Shown here: positions 59,801 to 64,000 of the stretch, in pieces
Position numbering within the stretch: position 1 is the first letter of the stretch
Layout of the letters: every line of letters begins with the position of its first letter
Assembly: GCF_041080865.1 (NCBI RefSeq)
Contig: NZ_CP160906.1
Coordinates: 2,046,001 to 2,110,000, forward strand
Length of the DNA stretch: 64,000 nucleotides
Reading direction: 5' to 3'
Source: Psychromonas sp. MME1
Lineage (GTDB): Bacteria; Pseudomonadota; Gammaproteobacteria; Enterobacterales; Psychromonadaceae
Notes under the pieces: generated by a model
The model's input: only the letters and a program-made list of their open reading frames with translations
Told to the model about the DNA's origin: nothing
The model's database searches: none
Position numbers and translations under genes: made by a program

Positions 59801-60520
59801 ATGAACACAAGTAAACTCATTCGCCAAGTCGTGTTAGATACAGAAACCACTGGGATGAATAAGGATGGAATGATTTACCGAGGTCACCGAATTATCGAGA
59901 TCGGTTGCGTTGAACTTATTAATAGACGATTAACTGGGCGTCATTTTCATGTTTACATCAATCCAGGACAAGCCGTCGATCCCGAAGCGATCACCGTACA
60001 TGGTATCACAGATGAATTCTTACAAGACAAACCCACCTTTACTGAGATTGCAGATGATTTTATCGATTTTATTAAAGGTGCTGATTTAGTTATTCATAAC
60101 GCCCCCTTTGATGTCAGTTTTATGGATCAAGAGTTCCGTTTTTTAAATAAAAAGACACAAACCACTGAAGAAATGTCAACCGTGACCGATACTTTAGTGA
60201 TGGCAAAAAAATTATTTCCAGGGAAACGAAATAATCTTGATGCATTATGTGACCGTTACGGCATAGACAATAAACATCGTGTATTACATGGTGCATTATT
60301 AGATGCGGAAATATTAGCAGATGTCTACCTACTAATGACGGGTGGGCAAACCAAGCTAAATCTTTCAACTTCCAGTGTTAATGATAGTGATACAACACGT
60401 CGACCACGGCAAGTTCAATCACCATTAACCATTATTTGTGCCACGGATGAAGAAAATGAAGCGCATCAAAAACGTTTAGATATCATTGATAAATCAGGGA
60501 GTTGCTTGTGGCGAAAATAA
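59801..60520 (+). CDS. dnaQ: DNA polymerase III epsilon subunit (proofreading exonuclease)
   Basis: A 239-residue DnaQ. ExoI motif VLDTETTGMN has Asp13 and Glu15; ExoII FIKGADLVIHNAPFDVSFMDQEF and ExoIII HGALLDAEILADVYL follow. The C-terminal tail reaching to SCLWRK contacts the alpha subunit. It provides 3'-5' proofreading. The stop overlaps the next gene's ATG (TAATG). Confidence 0.96.
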   Translation: MNTSKLIRQVVLDTETTGMNKDGMIYRGHRIIEIGCVELINRRLTGRHFHVYINPGQAVDPEAITVHGITDEFLQDKPTFTEIADDFIDFIKGADLVIHNAPFDVSFMDQEFRFLNKKTQTTEEMSTVTDTLVMAKKLFPGKRNNLDALCDRYGIDNKHRVLHGALLDAEILADVYLLMTGGQTKLNLSTSSVNDSDTTRRPRQVQSPLTIICATDEENEAHQKRLDIIDKSGSCLWRK

Positions 60521-61740
60521 TGACAAAGGGCATTTTTAGTTTACTACTATTATTCACATCATGCTTTTCATTGGCGCACAGCGTTTATGCCCCCAATGAT
60601 ATTCCCCTATTAGATAACCGCTTTAGAATTGACCCCAATGCCGAACAAGTCACTTTTATACTTAACCATTCACACGGCCCGCAACGCGTTGTCTTAGTTC
60701 GTCCCGATGGCAGCAAGCTCTATCAACGCCGTAGCCCTGAATCTGTTGCTTGGGTAAGCACTAAAACAACCGATATTATTACCATTGATAATCCCATGCC
60801 CGGCCCTTGGCAAGCAATTGCTAAATTAGATGGCGATAATCGCATTAAAATACTCAGTAAAGTTGAATTAAAAACGTCAAAATTACCGTTAAAATTATAT
60901 AGCCGAGAATATATAACCACCTACGCCTCTCTCTACCATGAGGGGAAAGTGATGAGAGATGAGCATTATCTCGATGGCGCAAAACTATCTATTTCACTGG
61001 TCGGTAATGCGATTAAGCAACTGACATTATACCAAGATGACGGTAAAGGGTACGATGCCCTCCCTTTCGATGGCGAATTAACCGCGCGCGTATTTATTGA
61101 CTTAGTGCCGGATCGTTATCTATTAAATATTAAAACGAAAAATGATGTATTTATTCGTAACAATAACTATGATGCAGTAGTTTTTCCACAGCCTATCATA
61201 CAAAAAGTTAATCTCCCCTATGCCGGCGACAAAACCATCTCCCTCGAATATGAGATTGATACAACGGAGATAGATGCGCAATCGGTCATTATCAACGGCA
61301 TCATTACAAATATGAAAAACGAAGTTGTTGCACAGGTTATTGCAGATAAAAATGATATGAGTGAGAATAAATTACACTATACAAGCCAAGAGATGGAATA
61401 CGACCGTTTACTCCTCAAAACAGAAGTATTTGCAACGACAGTGGCAGGTAGAGAAATTGAATTACAATTAGCCGATGCAGCCTTTGAGCTCTTCCCGATG
61501 ATCGTCGAGCCCTCCCTCTCGCCAACTGTTGTTATAGAAGAAACCGAGTTAATCATTCCTGAAGAAACCTCCATATGGAGTAACGTTTGGGTTATTACTG
61601 GAATAATCGTCAGCATATTACTCATTGTCATGTTGTTAATATTCTTTGTGATACGCCGGATAATCAAAAAAAAGCAAGCATCAATACAGTTGAATATTGA
61701 TAATGATTTATTTGCCCCCGTTAATTTAAATGATAAATAG
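60520..61740 (+). CDS. TIGR03503-type envelope protein of unknown function
   Basis: About 406 residues from ATG 60520, overlapping the dnaQ stop. A Sec signal peptide (about 1-20, ending LAHS) precedes a mostly beta-rich periplasmic region; a membrane helix near residues 352-376 (VWVITGIIVSILLIVMLLIFFVI) and a short basic cytoplasmic tail follow. This matches a conserved Vibrio/Shewanella family named only by number. Translational coupling to dnaQ is notable but not evidence of function. Confidence 0.76.
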   Translation: MTKGIFSLLLLFTSCFSLAHSVYAPNDIPLLDNRFRIDPNAEQVTFILNHSHGPQRVVLVRPDGSKLYQRRSPESVAWVSTKTTDIITIDNPMPGPWQAIAKLDGDNRIKILSKVELKTSKLPLKLYSREYITTYASLYHEGKVMRDEHYLDGAKLSISLVGNAIKQLTLYQDDGKGYDALPFDGELTARVFIDLVPDRYLLNIKTKNDVFIRNNNYDAVVFPQPIIQKVNLPYAGDKTISLEYEIDTTEIDAQSVIINGIITNMKNEVVAQVIADKNDMSENKLHYTSQEMEYDRLLLKTEVFATTVAGREIELQLADAAFELFPMIVEPSLSPTVVIEETELIIPEETSIWSNVWVITGIIVSILLIVMLLIFFVIRRIIKKKQASIQLNIDNDLFAPVNLNDK

Positions 61741-61865
61741 CAATGCACTGCTTAAAAAAACGACGCAAAAATTAGCACAATAGATAAAACGAACTAAATT
61801 TGAATACAAAATAAGCGGTTGATTCACTTAAGCTGTAAATAATAGTTTTTTTTTGTTTTTCCTTA

Positions 61866-61894
61866 TTGACTCAGCAAAGGCAACTCCGTATTAT
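61866..61894 (+). promoter_or_regulatory. Sigma-70 promoter of the tRNA-Asp array
   Basis: TTGACT (61866-61871), 17 bases, TATTAT (61889-61894), followed by a GC-rich CTGCGCC discriminator typical of stringently controlled stable-RNA promoters. It lies about 45 bases upstream of the first tRNA. Confidence 0.82.
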
Positions 61895-61938
61895 CTGCGC
61901 CTCAACAGAGGTGGTCTTAAACACTGCCGATGCTAACT

Positions 61939-62015
61939 GGAGTGGTAGTTCAGTTGGTTAGAATACCGGCCTGTCACGCCGGGGGTCGCGGGTTCAAGTC
62001 CCGTCCACTCCGCCA
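61939..62015 (+). tRNA. tRNA-Asp (GTC), copy 1
   Basis: A 77-base cloverleaf including an encoded CCA. Acceptor stem GGAGTGG/CCACTCC, anticodon loop CTGTCAC (anticodon GTC), T-arm GGTTCAAGTCC. Identical to the four following copies. Confidence 0.97.
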
Positions 62016-62071
62016 ATCATCTTAAGATGATGGTGAAAGTTAGCAAAATGTTGAACTGATGATTATCACGT

Positions 62072-62148
62072 GGAGTGGTAGTTCAGTTGGTTAGAATACC
62101 GGCCTGTCACGCCGGGGGTCGCGGGTTCAAGTCCCGTCCACTCCGCCA
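62072..62148 (+). tRNA. tRNA-Asp (GTC), copy 2
   Basis: Same 77-base sequence as copy 1, GTC anticodon, CCA encoded. Separated from copy 1 by 56 bases. Confidence 0.97.
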
Positions 62149-62187
62149 ACATCGATAATTATCAAAGCTTGACTGTAATACACTCGT

Positions 62188-62264
62188 GGAGTGGTAGTTC
62201 AGTTGGTTAGAATACCGGCCTGTCACGCCGGGGGTCGCGGGTTCAAGTCCCGTCCACTCCGCCA
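62188..62264 (+). tRNA. tRNA-Asp (GTC), copy 3
   Basis: Same 77-base sequence, GTC anticodon, CCA encoded. Its upstream spacer ends CTGTAATACACTCGT, nearly the same as before copy 4. Confidence 0.97.
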
Positions 62265-62340
62265 ACAGTATTATGTATCAAGTAGATGTACTATTTATCT
62301 GTAGCCAACAGATAAATGAAGAAAGCTGTAACACACTCGT

Positions 62341-62417
62341 GGAGTGGTAGTTCAGTTGGTTAGAATACCGGCCTGTCACGCCGGGGGTCGCGGGTTCAAG
62401 TCCCGTCCACTCCGCCA
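62341..62417 (+). tRNA. tRNA-Asp (GTC), copy 4
   Basis: Same 77-base sequence, GTC anticodon, CCA encoded. Spacer before it ends CTGTAACACACTCGT, close to the one before copy 3, suggesting a duplication that included the spacer. Confidence 0.97.
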
Positions 62418-62495
62418 ACTTCATCCTTGGATGAAAAGAACGATGTGTATAACAGTCAGACTATAATGTGAGTTATAGAATAAAAAGATTTTCGC

Positions 62496-62572
62496 GGAGT
62501 GGTAGTTCAGTTGGTTAGAATACCGGCCTGTCACGCCGGGGGTCGCGGGTTCAAGTCCCGTCCACTCCGCCA
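62496..62572 (+). tRNA. tRNA-Asp (GTC), copy 5
   Basis: Same 77-base sequence, GTC anticodon, CCA encoded. Last copy; no clear T-run terminator follows before the convergent GNAT gene. Confidence 0.97.
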
Positions 62573-62655
62573 ATATTCTTTTATTATTCAACATCTAGCT
62601 TTAAATATTCAAGTAAAAATCCCTCTATCGACAATGTTAGTTATTAATTCGCAGA

Positions 62656-63150
62656 CTAAATACTGTATTGCGCCATTATTATTATATCTTGATACCTGTT
62701 TTCAAAGAATCGAGCTCTTTTTTTCACTCCCTCTATTTCAAAACTACACTTTTCATATAATTTAATAGCAATTTCATTATCAGAAAACACTTCCAGTTCT
62801 AGACGTTTTAACTCTTGACTCCACGCGTGGGCAATCGTTTTTTTCAGCAGATCAGTTCCGATCCCTAAGCCGCGAAAATCGGATACAATCCCCATCCCAA
62901 GGTGCCCAACATGGGTCATTGTATTTCGCTCTAATGGAATAATATCAGCCCACCCAATTACTTTTTCGTTGTGTATGGCAATATACTGAGCATGATTATT
63001 TTCGATATTATTGAGAACAAAGTTCTCCATTTTTTCATAGGGAGGAGGTGTTGTGGTAAGGAGATAAACCCCTTCGCTAGCCACATTACATAGAGCATCA
63101 TAAAAACCTCGGATATCTTTGTGTTCTATTTGCCTAATTTCAATACTCAT
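62656..63150 (-). CDS. GNAT family N-acetyltransferase
   Basis: A 164-residue GNAT protein. The acetyl-CoA motif A is GHLGMGIVSDFRGLGIGTDLLKK near residue 82, and LELEVFSDNEIAIKLYEKCSFEIEG (about 114-138) is the typical C-terminal strand-helix. The substrate is unknown; similarity is to RimI-like or small-molecule acetyltransferases. Single gene between the tRNA array and the GGDEF gene. Confidence 0.88.
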   Translation of the reverse strand: MSIEIRQIEHKDIRGFYDALCNVASEGVYLLTTTPPPYEKMENFVLNNIENNHAQYIAIHNEKVIGWADIIPLERNTMTHVGHLGMGIVSDFRGLGIGTDLLKKTIAHAWSQELKRLELEVFSDNEIAIKLYEKCSFEIEGVKKRARFFENRYQDIIIMAQYSI

Positions 63151-63194
63151 CTCAATTCCTTGGGGTTAACAGGTCATTATGTTAATTGTCGCCT

Positions 63195-63242
63195 AATAAT
63201 ATCAATCCGTATAAGTATCGGATCTATCTTGTTGGTATAATA
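63195..63242. repeat. Possible remnant of the palindromic intergenic repeat
   Basis: AATATCAATCCGTATAAGTATCGGATCTATCTTG resembles the left end of the larger copies and TTGGTATAATA the right end, as if the interior had been deleted. Matches are imperfect. Confidence 0.4.
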
Positions 63243-63255
63243 GGTAGCAGCGTTG

Positions 63256-63291
63256 CATTCAATCGTAATAGTCTGCTATCACGATTGAATG
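63256..63291. repeat. Inverted repeat upstream of the GNAT gene
   Basis: Arms CATTCAATCGT (63256-63266) and ACGATTGAATG (63281-63291) are perfectly complementary around a 14-base loop. No T-run on either side. Confidence 0.6.
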
Positions 63292-63310
63292 GAATTGGTA
63301 GCAGTCGTAG

Positions 63311-64000
63311 CTACAAAAATTTAGTACAATTTCTGCCCTGACACTTCGCTCCGTATAAAGCTTTATCTGCCCGGGAGATGATACTTTCAGGTTCATCTCC
63401 CACTTGATAAAGACTGATACCACAACTACTTGTCATGTGGCCAATAACGGGAAACTGATGGCAATCGATCTGCTCGCGGATATTTTCAGCAAGCTTTAGT
63501 ATCCCATTTTGATCTATTTCCGGACAAATAATAAGAAACTCCTCGCCACCCCAGCGTCCAAGAGTATCGGTTTTTCTTATCAATGTTTTCAGAAGATTAG
63601 CCAATTCGACCAGCACTTGATCCCCAACTTGATGTCCATAAGGATCATTAACCTGCTTAAAGTAATCGATATCTAAAAGCAGCACACCATAGGCATGATT
63701 AAACCTAATCGCGCGATCATTCTCAGCGGTCAGTGTTTTATCAAGTTTGCGGCGATTACCCAAATTAGTTAAGCTATCCGTTAATGCCAATCGCGCTAGG
63801 AGCTCAGCTTCTTTCGCTCTAACCTCTTCACTGAGTTGCAAAGCAACCAAGGCATCCGTTCTTGTCTCAAGCTGATCAACCATCTCATTGAAGTTATTAC
63901 TTAGGTGATCTATCTCGACAATCCCTACTTCCGCTATTTCTTGTGAACCGATATTTTTACCCAATCCACGGGTCATTGTTGAAAGTTGCTCAATAGGCGT
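63311..64000 (-). CDS. HAMP-GGDEF diguanylate cyclase, N terminus beyond the window
   Basis: The frame is open to the window end, so the N-terminal sensory part is missing. A HAMP-like stretch (before residue about 60 of the visible part) leads into a coiled linker, then a GGDEF domain with DSLTNLGNRRKLDK, DIDYFKQVNDPYGHQVGDQ and the active-site motif GGEEF. The GGEEF form is catalytically competent, so it probably makes cyclic-di-GMP. No inhibitory RxxD site five residues before GGEEF is evident (the region reads RKTDTLGRWGGEEF, in which R-K-T-D lies ten residues upstream). Confidence 0.9.
   Translation of the reverse strand, partial: TPIEQLSTMTRGLGKNIGSQEIAEVGIVEIDHLSNNFNEMVDQLETRTDALVALQLSEEVRAKEAELLARLALTDSLTNLGNRRKLDKTLTAENDRAIRFNHAYGVLLLDIDYFKQVNDPYGHQVGDQVLVELANLLKTLIRKTDTLGRWGGEEFLIICPEIDQNGILKLAENIREQIDCHQFPVIGHMTSSCGISLYQVGDEPESIISRADKALYGAKCQGRNCTKFL

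Noticed and set aside
61939-62572. Regularly spaced identical repeats as a CRISPR array
   Set aside because: The repeats are complete 77-base tRNA genes with unequal spacers and no cas genes nearby.
62499-62765. An 88-residue open frame starting in the fifth tRNA-Asp
   Set aside because: Its start is tRNA sequence and it has no ribosome site; this frame is a well-known artefact of tRNA-Asp genes.

Overview
This 64 kb window is a chromosomal stretch of an AT-rich marine gammaproteobacterium. Gene content and order look Vibrio-like: a polar-flagellum cluster with flgO, flgP, flgT and cheV-cheR, a rhombosortase, a minor-pilin operon without pilY1, a Kdo/heptose LPS core locus with kdkA, and ubiE-ubiJ-ubiB-tatABCD-hemB. 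Low GC by eye, five tandem tRNA-Asp genes and psychrophile-like proteins point to Psychromonas or a close relative. That genus call is inference from gene content, not from a marker gene.

Layout. 1-2.1 kb: the 3' end of a fatty acid cis/trans isomerase gene, arfB, a DTW-domain tRNA-modification gene and a rhombosortase. 2.2-23.3 kb: the flagellar block. Read leftward it is cheV, cheR, flgBCDE, flgFGHI, flgJKL and flagellin; flgA, flgM and flgN and the flgPO/flgT group lie to its right. A foreign-looking NhaC/YuiF-type antiporter gene sits in the opposite orientation between flgI and flgJ. Reading by eye I find five -24/-12 (sigma-54) elements with exact GG-N10-GC spacing, upstream of flgB, flgF, flgJ, flgL and flgT, and sigma-28-like elements upstream of flgM, flgO and flagellin. 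Together with terminators after cheR, flgE, flgI and flgL they divide the cluster into separately transcribed units. 23.5-26.9 kb: type IV minor pilins pilE-fimT-pilV-pilW-pilX. 27.5-30.4 kb: transketolase, a DUF6572 gene and glpE. 30.6-47.3 kb: LPS core synthesis (hldD, waaL, six glycosyltransferase genes besides waaF and waaA, kdkA, gmhA), then an LTA-synthase-like membrane phosphotransferase and a UDP-glucuronate 4-epimerase-like gene. 47.5-61.7 kb: pgi, ubiquinone genes, Tat export, hemB, mltD, gloB, a YafS-like methyltransferase, rnhA, dnaQ and a TIGR03503-type protein. 61.8-64 kb: five identical tRNA-Asp genes behind one strong promoter, a GNAT acetyltransferase, and a HAMP-GGDEF protein cut by the window end.

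Six genes (flgK, flgG, tkt, a GT2 gene, a GT4 gene and ubiB) are each broken by a single-base indel. In every case one base restores a protein of family length. Several of these are housekeeping genes, so sequencing or assembly error is the likeliest cause. The GT2 break lies in an A8 tract and could instead be phase variation.

Non-coding structure: a palindromic repeat of about 160 bp with terminal inverted repeats occurs in two good copies (near 23.3 and 55.9 kb), one diverged copy (27.1 kb) and one possible remnant (63.2 kb). A 26-bp-arm inverted repeat lies at 27.4 kb. I found no CRISPR array, prophage, complete insertion sequence, toxin or defence system. The most original material is the re-wired flagellar cluster and the repeat family, not a wholly new system.
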